A stretch of 64,000 bases of DNA from NCBI RefSeq assembly GCF_014651375.1, contig NZ_BMWT01000003.1:372001-436000 (forward strand), given 5' to 3'. The stretch comes from Tateyamaria omphalii. GTDB lineage: Bacteria > Pseudomonadota > Alphaproteobacteria > Rhodobacterales > Rhodobacteraceae. Shown here in pieces: positions 54,143 through 62,086 of this stretch (the stretch's first letter is position 1; the number at the start of each line of letters is the position of its first letter). The notes under the pieces are model-generated. The model was not told the origin of the DNA and made no database searches. It saw only the letters and a list, made by a program, of their open reading frames with translations. Position numbers and translations under genes: made by a program.

Positions 54143-54625
54143 ATGACAGATGTTGCTTTGCGCCCGTTTCGACCCGAAGATACTGATTGGCTGGTTGATC
54201 AGCACGGCGGTCTCTATGCGCGCGAAGCGGGTTTTGATGACAGTTTTGGTCCCTTGGTTCGGTCCATTCTCGAGGCGTTCAATGAGGGGCATGATGTATC
54301 CTGCGAGCGTGGGTGGATTGCTGAGGCGGACGGGCAGCCGTTGGGATCCATCTTTTGCGTCCGCCATGACGAGATCACAGCCAAGCTGCGGTTATTTCTG
54401 CTCGTGCCAGAGGCGCGAGGTCGGGGTGTTGGGCGGTTGTTGCTGGATCAGTGCATGTCTTTTGCGCGTGAAACGGGATACGCAGGTATGACCTTGTGGA
54501 CCCATGAAAGTCACCAAGCGGCCTGCGCGCTTTATGCCCGCACGGGGTGGTCGTTGGTTGCGTCCAAACCTGTCCATTCATTTGGGCAGGATTTGGTGGA
54601 ACAGACGTGGGTTTATCGCTTCTGA
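54143..54625 (+). CDS. GNAT family N-acetyltransferase
   Basis: 160 residues from ATG 54143 (MTDVALRPFRPEDTDWLVDQHGGLYAREA). The acetyl-CoA motif is AKLRLFLLVPEARGRGVGRLL (RGxGxG/A), with GMTLWTHESHQAACALYARTGW after it. Some MarR-GNAT fusions have this acetyltransferase type alone. Substrate unknown. It is divergent from DUF6324. Confidence 0.9.
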   Translation: MTDVALRPFRPEDTDWLVDQHGGLYAREAGFDDSFGPLVRSILEAFNEGHDVSCERGWIAEADGQPLGSIFCVRHDEITAKLRLFLLVPEARGRGVGRLLLDQCMSFARETGYAGMTLWTHESHQAACALYARTGWSLVASKPVHSFGQDLVEQTWVYRF

Positions 54626-54668
54626 CGGTCTTGCATTCGGTCGGCGGCATGGGTATTTGACCCTCAGT

Positions 54669-54745
54669 GCCGCCTTAGCTCAGTTGGTTAGAGCGCCTGA
54701 TTGTGGATCAGGAGGTCCCCCGTTCGAGCCGGGGAGGTGGTACCA
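54669..54745 (+). tRNA. tRNA-His (anticodon GTG), without G-1
   Basis: Acceptor GCCGCCT (54669-54675) / AGGTGGT (54735-54741), T-stem CCCCG/CGGGG, anticodon GTG in loop ATTGTGGAT, discriminator A at 54742, encoded CCA 54743-54745. Position -1 is T, not G, and position 73 is A, not C. This is the alphaproteobacterial form of tRNA-His, whose HisRS does not need G-1. Confidence 0.96.
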
Positions 54746-55066
54746 CTCTTTCGCGCAACGAAAGAGTGGTGGTGGGATAAGAGTGTTTTCGAAGAAAACG
54801 CGCGGTCCCACACCTCTGAACAGCCAAGCGGTTCCAAACCCAATTGAGCGCCTTGCGGCGCGTTCCATTTTGATTTGCCGCTTCGAACCCACCAAGACAA
54901 AGACTTTGTCGCGCATCCGTTCCCGCGTGATCTTTGGCGTGACAGTGCGCCGCCGTCTTCCCAAGAAAAATAGCCGTCTCCCCGCTTGCGGGTCCCCTCG
55001 GCGATTTTTCTTGGCAAGCCATCGTCGCCCCGTCTCTTGAAGATCAGGCGAGAACGGCTCCGAGAC
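54743..55066. other. Hairpin-dense intergenic segment after tRNA-His
   Basis: No gene, but six or more stem-loops in 320 bp. CCACTCTTTCG/CGAAAGAGTGG (54743-54769, 11 bp, beginning with the tRNA CCA); GTGTTTTC/GAAAACGC (54783-54801); GCGCC/GGCGC (54848-54861); GACAAAG/CTTTGTC (54896-54910); CCAAGAAAAATAGCCG/CGGCGATTTTTCTTGG (54961-55014, 15 of 16 pairs) enclosing CCCGC/GCGGG; and GTCTC/GAGAC (55033-55066). Probably terminators and a nested hairpin element, perhaps a small RNA. Confidence 0.55.
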
Positions 55067-55072
55067 AAAGCG

Positions 55073-55390
55073 TTAGTCCAGGGTGATGGTTTGGCGCAGG
55101 GTGCCGGTGACCTGATCATAGATGAGGATTTCGTCGTTTTCGGTCACGATGCCGAACCAGTCGGAGCCGATGGTGAAGGCAGTCGCCGTGGCGCCGTCGG
55201 GCAGTGTGACCTGATCGGGCAGGGGCAGGGGCGCGGGGTCGGCATTCAGCCGGATGACAAGCAGGGCGACCACCGTTACAACGCCCGCGATCATGATGAT
55301 CGTCAACACCGTCACCAGCCGCCGCAGAAAGGTCAGGTTGGCCGGCATTTCTGGGGTGTCCATGTCGTCCACGTCCGTCTCCTTTGTCAT
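55073..55390 (-). CDS. DUF6476 family small membrane protein
   Basis: 105 residues from ATG 55390 (MTKETDVDDMDTPEMPANL), or 96 from 55363. One membrane helix (LVTVLTIIMIAGVVTVVALLVIRL) is followed by a periplasmic beta region (VTLPDGATATAFTIGSDWFGIVTENDEILIYDQ). A Rhodobacterales family of unknown function. Its 5' end overlaps the 5' end of rluD head to head. Confidence 0.85.
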   Translation of the reverse strand: MTKETDVDDMDTPEMPANLTFLRRLVTVLTIIMIAGVVTVVALLVIRLNADPAPLPLPDQVTLPDGATATAFTIGSDWFGIVTENDEILIYDQVTGTLRQTITLD

Positions 55391-56387
55391 TGCAGCCGAT
55401 CCGCCTGCGCGCCTTGATAAGGCCATCGCCCGCGACGTGCCAGAGGGCGCGGCGCTGTCCCGGACCCGTTTGGCTCGGCTCTTGGCGGAAGGGGCTGTGA
55501 GGGTTGATGGTACCGTTGCATCCGATCCCAAGGCGCGTGTTGTTGAAGGTGCATTGGTTGAGGTCACAGTTGAGGCCGCGGAGGAAAGCCATATCGGGGC
55601 CGAGGATATTCCGCTGGACGTGGTGTTCGAGGATGCCGATCTGATTGTCGTCAACAAACCGGCGGGCATGGTGGTGCATCCGGCGCCCGGGTCGCCCTCG
55701 GGCACTTTGGTCAATGCCTTGATGCATCATTGCGGCGACGATCTGTCGGGTGTTGGGGGTATGAAGCGCCCGGGCATCGTGCACCGGATCGACAAGGACA
55801 CGAGCGGACTGCTTGTCGTTGCCAAGTCCGATGCGGCGCATCACGGGCTGGCTGCGCAATTCGCCAAACACACGGTGGAGCGCTACTATCGCGCGCTTGT
55901 TTACGGTGTTCCGGATGGCAATGATCCACGTTTGCGTGGGGTGAAGGGGGCGTCCTTTGAACCCGGCAACGTGTTGAAGCTGACAACGCAATTGGCCCGT
56001 CACAAGACGGATCGCCAGCGGCAAGCTGTTTTGTTTCAGGGCGGGCGGCACGCTGTCACGCGGGCGCGCTTGGTTGCGCGCTATGGCACGCCGCCGGTTT
56101 TGAGCCAGGTGGAATGTTGGCTTGAGACGGGGCGTACGCATCAGATTCGTGTGCATATGGCTCATGCTGGGCACGGGTTGGTGGGCGATCCGACCTATGG
56201 TGGTCGGCGGAAACTGGCCCGCGGGGCGCTGTCAGAGGCCGCTGCGGCGGCTGTTTCCGGGTTTGATCGGCAAGCACTGCATGCTGCCGTTCTGGGATTT
56301 GAGCATCCGGTGAGTGGCCAGATGTTACGGTTCGAGGCCCCGTTGCCGCGGGATTTTGCCGATTTATTGGCTGTTTTGGAGGCCTGA
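55362..56387 (+). CDS. rluD: RluA family pseudouridine synthase (RluD-like)
   Basis: 341 residues from ATG 55362 (MSSTSVSFVIAADPPARLDKAI). S4 domain (residues of about 10-75, LSRTRLARLLAEGAVRVDG), then the catalytic domain with LIVVNKPAGMVVHPAPG, HRIDKDTSGLLVVAKS (the catalytic Asp of HRLDxxTSG, here HRIDKDTSG) and the C-terminal GRTHQIRVHMAHAGHGLVGDPTYG. It modifies 23S rRNA helix 69 uridines. Its start codon lies inside the DUF6476 gene on the other strand. Confidence 0.95.
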   Translation: MSSTSVSFVIAADPPARLDKAIARDVPEGAALSRTRLARLLAEGAVRVDGTVASDPKARVVEGALVEVTVEAAEESHIGAEDIPLDVVFEDADLIVVNKPAGMVVHPAPGSPSGTLVNALMHHCGDDLSGVGGMKRPGIVHRIDKDTSGLLVVAKSDAAHHGLAAQFAKHTVERYYRALVYGVPDGNDPRLRGVKGASFEPGNVLKLTTQLARHKTDRQRQAVLFQGGRHAVTRARLVARYGTPPVLSQVECWLETGRTHQIRVHMAHAGHGLVGDPTYGGRRKLARGALSEAAAAAVSGFDRQALHAAVLGFEHPVSGQMLRFEAPLPRDFADLLAVLEA

Positions 56388-56521
56388 GGGCCAAAAACGG
56401 GCCTGGTCAAACAGTCTTTACATAACCCTGTAATGAACAGCACATGCGCGTGACCGCACGGATCAGGCCCTGCCGAAGTGTGGTTGTGCATGTCATATTG
56501 AGGGGGCGTCGACCCCCGCCT

Positions 56522-56550
56522 CTTGAATGCGGGTGATCGCCGTCCCATAT
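56522..56550 (+). promoter_or_regulatory. Heat-shock sigma factor (RpoH-type) promoter upstream of rpoH
   Basis: CTTGAA (56522-56527), 16 bp, CCCATAT (56544-56550) matches the sigma-32 consensus CTTGAA-N13-17-CCCCATNT well. Transcription would start near 56557, giving a leader of about 40 bases before the rpoH ATG. Confidence 0.75.
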
Positions 56551-56597
56551 GGAATGTTAAGCCCGTAAACATGAAGCGGGGATACTGGAGGGACAAT

Positions 56598-57494
56598 ATG
56601 GCTAATTACGCAAATCTTCCCGCACCGACACCGGAAGGCGGCCTGAACCGCTACATGCAGGAAATCCGCAAATTTCCCCTGCTGGAGCCGGAAGAGGAAT
56701 ACATGCTGGCCAAGGCCTGGGTCGAGAAAGAAGACACAGGTGCGGCCCACAAGATGGTCACCAGCCACCTGCGGCTCGCGGCGAAGATCGCCATGGGCTA
56801 TCGTGGTTATGGCCTGCCACAGGCCGAGGTGATCTCGGAAGCGAATGTTGGCCTGATGCAGGCCGTCAAACGCTTTGATCCGGAAAAAGGGTTCCGTCTG
56901 GCGACCTATGCGATGTGGTGGATCCGCGCATCGATCCAGGAATATATCTTGCGGTCGTGGTCGCTGGTGAAGCTGGGCACGACATCGGCTCAGAAAAAGT
57001 TGTTCTTTAACCTGCGCAAGGCCAAAGCCAAGATCGGTGCGTTGGAAGAAGGCGATCTGCACCCCGACAACGTTAAGCGAATTGCTACTGACCTCGGCGT
57101 GACAGAAGCCGAGGTAGTCAGTATGAACCGGCGCTTGTCAGGTGGTGATGCGTCGTTGAACGCGACCGTTGGCTCCGAAGGCGAAGGGACCATGCAATGG
57201 CAGGACTGGCTGGAGGACGAAGACGCCGACCAGGCGGCCGATTATGAGGCCCGTGACGAGCTGGAAGTGCGCCGCGAGATGCTGGCAGAGGCGCTGGACG
57301 TGCTGAACGAGCGTGAGAAGGACATCCTGACCCAGCGCCGTCTGGCAGATGCGCCTGTGACACTAGAAGATCTTTCGGGTGAGTATGGCGTGAGCCGTGA
57401 ACGCATTCGCCAAATCGAGGTGCGCGCCTTTGAAAAGCTGCAAAAGAAGATGCGCGAGATCGCCAAGGCCAAGGGGCTGATGACCCCCGCTTGA
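56598..57494 (+). CDS. rpoH: RNA polymerase heat-shock sigma factor RpoH
   Basis: 298 residues from ATG 56598 with RBS GGAGGG. Region 1.2/2 (LNRYMQEIRKFPLLEPEEEYMLAKAW, AAKIAMGYRGYGLPQAEVISEANVGLMQAVKRFDPEKGFRLATYAMWWIRASIQEYILRSWSLVK is split across these motifs), the RpoH box (QRRLADAPVTLEDLSGEYGV near region 4) and region 4.2 (SRERIRQIEVRAFEKLQKK). Specific sigma factor for heat-shock genes. The heat-shock-type promoter in front suggests autocontrol. A strong terminator follows. Confidence 0.97.
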   Translation: MANYANLPAPTPEGGLNRYMQEIRKFPLLEPEEEYMLAKAWVEKEDTGAAHKMVTSHLRLAAKIAMGYRGYGLPQAEVISEANVGLMQAVKRFDPEKGFRLATYAMWWIRASIQEYILRSWSLVKLGTTSAQKKLFFNLRKAKAKIGALEEGDLHPDNVKRIATDLGVTEAEVVSMNRRLSGGDASLNATVGSEGEGTMQWQDWLEDEDADQAADYEARDELEVRREMLAEALDVLNEREKDILTQRRLADAPVTLEDLSGEYGVSRERIRQIEVRAFEKLQKKMREIAKAKGLMTPA

Positions 57495-57517
57495 TAACGG
57501 CTAAACCAATGTTTGAG

Positions 57518-57546
57518 ACACCCCGCCGGTTTCGGCGGGGTGTTTT
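57518..57546 (+). terminator. Rho-independent terminator of rpoH
   Basis: ACACCCCGCCG (57518-57528) pairs perfectly with CGGCGGGGTGT (57533-57543) around loop GTTT, followed by TTTT ending at 57546. Confidence 0.93.
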
Positions 57547-57600
57547 GCTGTGTGCCCCGATGTTTCGCCGCGCTTTGAGAATTCGGCAACTTGCGGTAGG

Positions 57601-57632
57601 CTTTGATCATTGTTTGAGGTCATTGATCAAAG
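57601..57632 (+). promoter_or_regulatory. Inverted repeat at the RBS of the caspase operon
   Basis: CTTTGATCA (57601-57609) and TGATCAAAG (57624-57632) are perfect complements 14 bp apart. The right arm runs into the ribosome binding site (AGGGCGG) 12 bases before ATG 57645. It could be an operator or an RNA hairpin covering translation initiation. Confidence 0.65.
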
Positions 57633-57644
57633 GGCGGACACGCC

Positions 57645-57962
57645 ATGCTTATTTTGAAACGATGGAGCGTCATTGCAATCATGGGCGTGATTGGGCTCGC
57701 TTTGCTTGCTTATCTGATCGGCTCGGATGCCGGAGATGCCATTTTCATGTCAGAGACGCCGGACGGTGTTGTGCCTCAAGGTTCAGACAAGAGCGGAGAC
57801 ATCGCCGGTGCGATCACCGCCGTTGCAGGCGCTGTCACCACGCTGGGTGCGGCTGTCTTTGGACTGCTGGGCAAGTGGACTGACTATCGCAAAGCGCAGC
57901 TTGAGGTCGCGGCCAAGGAACTGGAGCTGGAGCAGAAGCGCCAAGCGGCCAAGCCCGAATGA
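57645..57962 (+). CDS. Small two-helix membrane protein coupled to the caspase-FGE gene
   Basis: 105 residues. A membrane helix near the N-terminus (VIAIMGVIGLALLAYLIG), a short loop, a second Gly/Ala-rich helix (GAITAVAGAVTTLGAAVFGLLG), and a charged helical tail (AQLEVAAKELELEQKRQAAKPE). Not recognised. It overlaps the next gene by four bases (ATGA at 57959-57962), so both are made from one mRNA. It may anchor or be acted on by the caspase-like protein. Confidence 0.8.
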   Translation: MLILKRWSVIAIMGVIGLALLAYLIGSDAGDAIFMSETPDGVVPQGSDKSGDIAGAITAVAGAVTTLGAAVFGLLGKWTDYRKAQLEVAAKELELEQKRQAAKPE

Positions 57963-60037
57963 TGTGGCGGCTGGTGGTCGGTCTGGTCCTCGTGGCATCC
58001 TCGCTCTGGGCGGATGCAGACGGTTTGGATGAGGCGACCATACGACCGGATGATCGGTCTATCACCGAACGATTGTTGGTCCGTGCCGGATTTCGTGACT
58101 TGCAGAAAAGCTATGCTCTGATTGTTGGTGTCAGTGACTTTGACGAATTTGCCGATCTGCCAACCGCCAAGGACCCGATACGTATGCGGAACTATCTCGT
58201 GGACGAGGCGGGCTTTGACCACGTTCACATCCTGACCGGTGACAAGGTAACCAAGGACCGGTTGGAAGAGTTGATGCTGGACGATTTCCGCCAGCTTGTG
58301 GGCCCCAATGACCGTTTTCTGTTCTATTGGTCCGGGCACGGAGAGACCTTGGGGCAGGGGCCGGGTGCCCGGGGCTTTCTCCCCCTGAAATCCAGCCGCA
58401 AGGGCCGGTTTTCGACCATGGTGTCGATGGACGACATCGCCGATTGGGACAGCTACATCACTGCGCATCAGGTGTTGTACCTGATGGACAGTTGTTTTTC
58501 CGGGCTGGTGGGGTCGGCACCGCAATCGGATCTGGCTGACATCACGCGTGCGCAGTTAAGCGGACCGGCACGCCATGTCATCACCGCCGGCCGCGGGGAT
58601 GAACAGACCATTGCAGTCGATCAACTGGGCGGTTCGGTGTTCACCCACGCACTGCTCAAGGGTTTGCGCGGGGCGGCGGACGCCACCAATGCGCTGGGCA
58701 AGGATGACATCGTATCCGTGGGTGAACTGAAGTCCTATGTTGGCCAGGAGGTGACCCGCCTGCGCACGCGCTTTGGCTGGCAACGTTCGATCACGCCGCA
58801 AATCCGGGATCTGACCGGATCGGACGGGGCGTTTTTCTTTCCCATTCCTGCCGCCTTTGCTCCGGAGGAAGATGACCCCGAGCCTGATCCGCCCGGATCC
58901 GACGACGTTGCCGAGTTGCAGCAGGCGCTGATTGATCTTGGTTATGACACGGGCGGTGTCACGGGCGTTTTGACCCTGCGGACGCAGGTGGCTCTGGTCC
59001 TGTTTCAGCGGGATCAGGGGTTGGAGGAAACCGGGCAGGTCGATGATTTGACGCAACGCGCGATCATCAACGCGCTTGTCGGGTTGGCGCAGCCGCAGGG
59101 GGATGGAGATGCGTCTGACGATGACAGTTTGCCAGACACTTTGATGGCCATCGAGCGTCGTGAGCAGGCTGCGATACAGCCTGCGGTACCTGCACCTTCG
59201 CCCCTGACGGATGTTCGCGTCCGACCTTGTGAAAATTGCCTAGAGTTCATCCGCGTGCCCGGCGGAACGATGGCCTACGGCCCGCGCCCAGTGGACGATC
59301 CGATCCCGTCAATCACGGAGGAGGTTGCGCCGTTCTTTGTCTCGAGCACCGAAGTGACCATTGGCCAGTTCCGTGCTTACGCGGAGCATACGGGGATCGC
59401 CTTTGTGGATGGCAAGACGTCTGAGGGGCCAAGTTGCTTTGACTGGCAGGAGGGGGACAAGCTGCGCAAGACCGCGCAAGCCTTCAATCAGGACAGCGAT
59501 CTGAGCGGCGATCATCCGGTGGCCTGTGTCAGCCGCATCGATGCGATGGGGTATATTGATTGGCTCAATGAGCAGACCGACGGTCCACGCTATCGTCTGC
59601 CGACCGAGGCAGAGTTCGAGTTGTTGCTGGAACGCCAGTTGAAACATCGCATTCAGGCCGAGGGCTTTGGTCGTGATCTGAACAACGATGCGGACGTGGT
59701 CTGTGCGCTGGGCAATTTCGGCGATGCGACATCGCAATTCAGTTGGCGCAACACGTCCTGCAATGATGGCAATCCGGGTGTGGCGCTGGTGGCGTCCTAC
59801 CCGGCCGATGCGAATGGCGTACATGATCTGGCTGGCAACCTTTGGGAATGGGTGGCCGATTGCTGGCGGGGCAACCTGTCTTTGCCGCGTGCGCTGGACG
59901 GGTGCGAGAGCGGGACGCTCAAAGGCGGCTCATTCGATGATCCGATCAAGAATGCGGCGCCCGAGACGCGGCAGCCGGTGCCCGTGAACCGCCGTCAAAC
60001 CAATATCGGCTTCCGCGTGGCGCGCGATCTCGACTGA
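57959..60037 (+). CDS. Exported caspase-like (peptidase C14) protein with peptidoglycan-binding and FGE-sulfatase domains
   Basis: 692 residues. Signal peptide at residues 1-20 (AxA site at ADA-DG). Caspase p20-like domain at about 50-285: catalytic H127 in YWSGHGE and C179 in YLMDSCFSG, the orthocaspase dyad. Putative peptidoglycan-binding type 1 domain at about 314-370 (LQQALIDLGYDTGGVTGVL, VALVLFQRDQGLEETG). An acidic linker leads to the FGE-sulfatase (SUMF1) domain at about 422-692 (EFIRVPGGTMAYGP, PVACVSRIDAMGYIDWL, YRLPTEAEFELLLERQ, LAGNLWEWVADCW, and terminal GFRVARDLD). It probably works in the periplasm near murein. Its stop abuts the stop of the decayed dipeptidase. Function unknown; similar caspase-FGE proteins occur as signalling or effector proteins. 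Confidence 0.93.
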   Translation: MMWRLVVGLVLVASSLWADADGLDEATIRPDDRSITERLLVRAGFRDLQKSYALIVGVSDFDEFADLPTAKDPIRMRNYLVDEAGFDHVHILTGDKVTKDRLEELMLDDFRQLVGPNDRFLFYWSGHGETLGQGPGARGFLPLKSSRKGRFSTMVSMDDIADWDSYITAHQVLYLMDSCFSGLVGSAPQSDLADITRAQLSGPARHVITAGRGDEQTIAVDQLGGSVFTHALLKGLRGAADATNALGKDDIVSVGELKSYVGQEVTRLRTRFGWQRSITPQIRDLTGSDGAFFFPIPAAFAPEEDDPEPDPPGSDDVAELQQALIDLGYDTGGVTGVLTLRTQVALVLFQRDQGLEETGQVDDLTQRAIINALVGLAQPQGDGDASDDDSLPDTLMAIERREQAAIQPAVPAPSPLTDVRVRPCENCLEFIRVPGGTMAYGPRPVDDPIPSITEEVAPFFVSSTEVTIGQFRAYAEHTGIAFVDGKTSEGPSCFDWQEGDKLRKTAQAFNQDSDLSGDHPVACVSRIDAMGYIDWLNEQTDGPRYRLPTEAEFELLLERQLKHRIQAEGFGRDLNNDADVVCALGNFGDATSQFSWRNTSCNDGNPGVALVASYPADANGVHDLAGNLWEWVADCWRGNLSLPRALDGCESGTLKGGSFDDPIKNAAPETRQPVPVNRRQTNIGFRVARDLD

Positions 60038-60990
60038 TCAGTTCAGCCGCGTGCGCAGAACACGCACCATATTGCCGCCCATAACCTTGCCGATGGTTTC
60101 CGTGCTCAGCCTCGCTTCGAGTAGCGCATGGGTCAGGCTGGACAGCTTGGACGTGTCGAAGTCGGTCTTGACCGACCCGTCGAAATCCGAGCCGAGCGAG
60201 ACGTGATCAGCGCCCACGGTGTCCTCCGCCTTGACGATCATGGCGGCAATGGCTTCGGGTGTGGGGGCGCGGCACAGGATAACACCCCAATACCCCAAAC
60301 CGATCACACCACCCGCGGCCGCGACAGCCTTCATGATCGCATCCTCGAAATTGCGGGTGACGGGGCAGCGCCATGCAGCCCTGTGTGGCTGACAATCACC
60401 GGCATGTCGCTGAGCGTCAGCACGTCCTGCGCCACCGCCGGGCTGGCATGGGCAAGGTCCAGAACCATGCCACGCACCTCGATCTCCGCCACGACATCAC
60501 GTCCGAAATCGGTCAGGCCCATGCTGCACGTGCAGTGCAAGGGGCCGCCCAGTTCCTTGTCGAAGAAGTGTTGCAGGACGATGATGCGGTGCCCTGCTGC
60601 TTTCAACCGGTCGAGATTGGCCATCTCCCCTTCGAGCGCGTGTGCCCCTTCGATGCACATCTCGTTCCGCGTGGTGATGACGGTCAGCCGGTTGGGAATC
60701 TTAGCGGCGACCTTGTGCAGGCGTTCGGCCTGATACAACGCGCGTTCGGCCAGCAACCCCCCCGGTGCGGGGCGGCCTGAGTTGGCCGATGACAAGGGGC
60801 GTGATGTTGTTAAAGGCTTCGGCGGAATTGGCTTCGTGGTTGTGACCTGCGGGTGATTTCGTGACGGCGGCAAAGACTTGCAGTGCCACGCCGCCTCCGA
60901 TCAGGCGCGGCACGTCGACATAAGGTCGCGTGCATGGCGCTGGCCAGACTGACGAAGCGAAAGGCTTCGCCTTGTGCCGGGCCAAGTGCA
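60038..60990 (-). pseudogene. Membrane dipeptidase (peptidase M19), frameshifted
   Basis: Three reading frames together give a renal-dipeptidase-like sequence. 5' part (about 60930-60780): VDVPRLIGGGVALQVFAAVTKSPAG. Middle (about 60790-60335): IEGAHALEGEMANLDRL (bridging metal Glu), DFGRDVVAEIEVRGMVLDLAHAS, VIVSHTGLHG. 3' part (60334-60038): EDAIMKAVAAAGGVIGLGYWG, DHVSLGSDFDG. One frame change sits near a run of seven C (about 60760), the other near 60350 with no homopolymer. The usual N-terminal HxD metal motif is not seen. Inactive unless these are sequencing errors. Confidence 0.8.
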
Positions 60991-61036
60991 CGATATGGTA
61001 GCGCAAACGGTACAGCGCGCAGAGAAGGACATGGCC

Positions 61037-62038
61037 ATGACAGATCCGATCCGGTGGGGTATTCTGGGGGCCAGCAACTTTGCCCGCAATGACATGGCAC
61101 CCGCCATTCATGCCGCGCAAGGGGCCGAGTTTGCGGCCCTTGCCACCTCGTCTCCAGAAAAGGCTGAGGGGTTTTCCGCCTTTGCCCCGGGTCTGCGGGT
61201 TCATGACAGCTATGAGGCGCTGCTGGCGGACCCTGAGATTGACGCCGTCTACATTCCGTTGCCCAACCACTTGCACGTGGAATGGTCGCTGAAGGCGCTG
61301 GAGGCCGGCAAACATGTGCTGTGCGAAAAGCCGATGGCCATGGCGGCGTCCGAATATGATGCGCTGATTGCAGCACGCGACGCATCGGGTTGTTTTGCAA
61401 CCGAGGCCTATATGATCGTGCACCACCCGCAATGGCAGCGCGCCCGCACCCTTTACGAAGAGGGGGCCATCGGGCGCTTGATCCATGTTGAGGGGGTGTT
61501 CGGCTACGACAACTCTGGCGAACCCGGCAATGTCCGCAACCGCCCCGAGACGGGTGGCGGCGGCATTCCCGACATCGGCGTTTACACCTATGGCTGTACC
61601 CGTTGGCTGACCGGGCAGGAACCGGACGAGATCACCCATGCGGATGTGGATTTTGAAAACGGGGTGGATGTTTTGGCCCGCGTATCGGCCCGGTTTCCTG
61701 GATTTTCGGCCCATTGGGTCAATTCGATGCGAATGCACCCCATCCAGGAGATGACCTTTGTCGGATCGGAGGGGATCATCAAGCTGACCGCGCCCTTCAA
61801 CCCGGCGCGATTTGCAACGGCTCGGCTGGAGGTGCAGCGCAACGTGCATGGTCGTACGGGTGGGGCCACTGTGACCGAAGAACGGTTTCCCGGTGTGGAC
61901 CACTATGTCCTGCAGGTCGAGGCGTTTTCGGCCCATGTTCGGGACGGAGCACCTTACCCTTGGCACCTTGAAGATGCGCGGGGAACGCAAACGGTTATTG
62001 ACGCGGTGTTTTCCAAAGCCAAAACTACCGGTGGTTGA
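61037..62038 (+). CDS. Gfo/Idh/MocA family oxidoreductase
   Basis: 333 residues from ATG 61037 (MTDPIRWGILGASNFARNDMAPAI); ATG 61031 is also possible. The Rossmann domain is followed by DAVYIPLPNHLHVEWSLKALEAGKHVLCEKPMAM, with the EKP lysine typical of the family. The C-terminal domain has GGGIPDIGVYTYGCTRWLTG. Members oxidise or reduce sugars and inositols with NAD(P). Substrate unknown. It is divergent from the decayed dipeptidase, whose 5' end it may have displaced. Confidence 0.93.
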   Translation: MTDPIRWGILGASNFARNDMAPAIHAAQGAEFAALATSSPEKAEGFSAFAPGLRVHDSYEALLADPEIDAVYIPLPNHLHVEWSLKALEAGKHVLCEKPMAMAASEYDALIAARDASGCFATEAYMIVHHPQWQRARTLYEEGAIGRLIHVEGVFGYDNSGEPGNVRNRPETGGGGIPDIGVYTYGCTRWLTGQEPDEITHADVDFENGVDVLARVSARFPGFSAHWVNSMRMHPIQEMTFVGSEGIIKLTAPFNPARFATARLEVQRNVHGRTGGATVTEERFPGVDHYVLQVEAFSAHVRDGAPYPWHLEDARGTQTVIDAVFSKAKTTGG

Positions 62039-62086
62039 TCGACCTTTTTTTGGGGATTCTTTCGGATCGGATAAGGGAACGGGATC

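Noticed and set aside
57959-60037. FGE-fold protein as a diversity-generating retroelement target
   Set aside because: Caspase-FGE proteins are common retroelement targets, but no reverse transcriptase, Avd gene or template repeat is visible in the window, and the last codons do not show the usual variable-repeat pattern.
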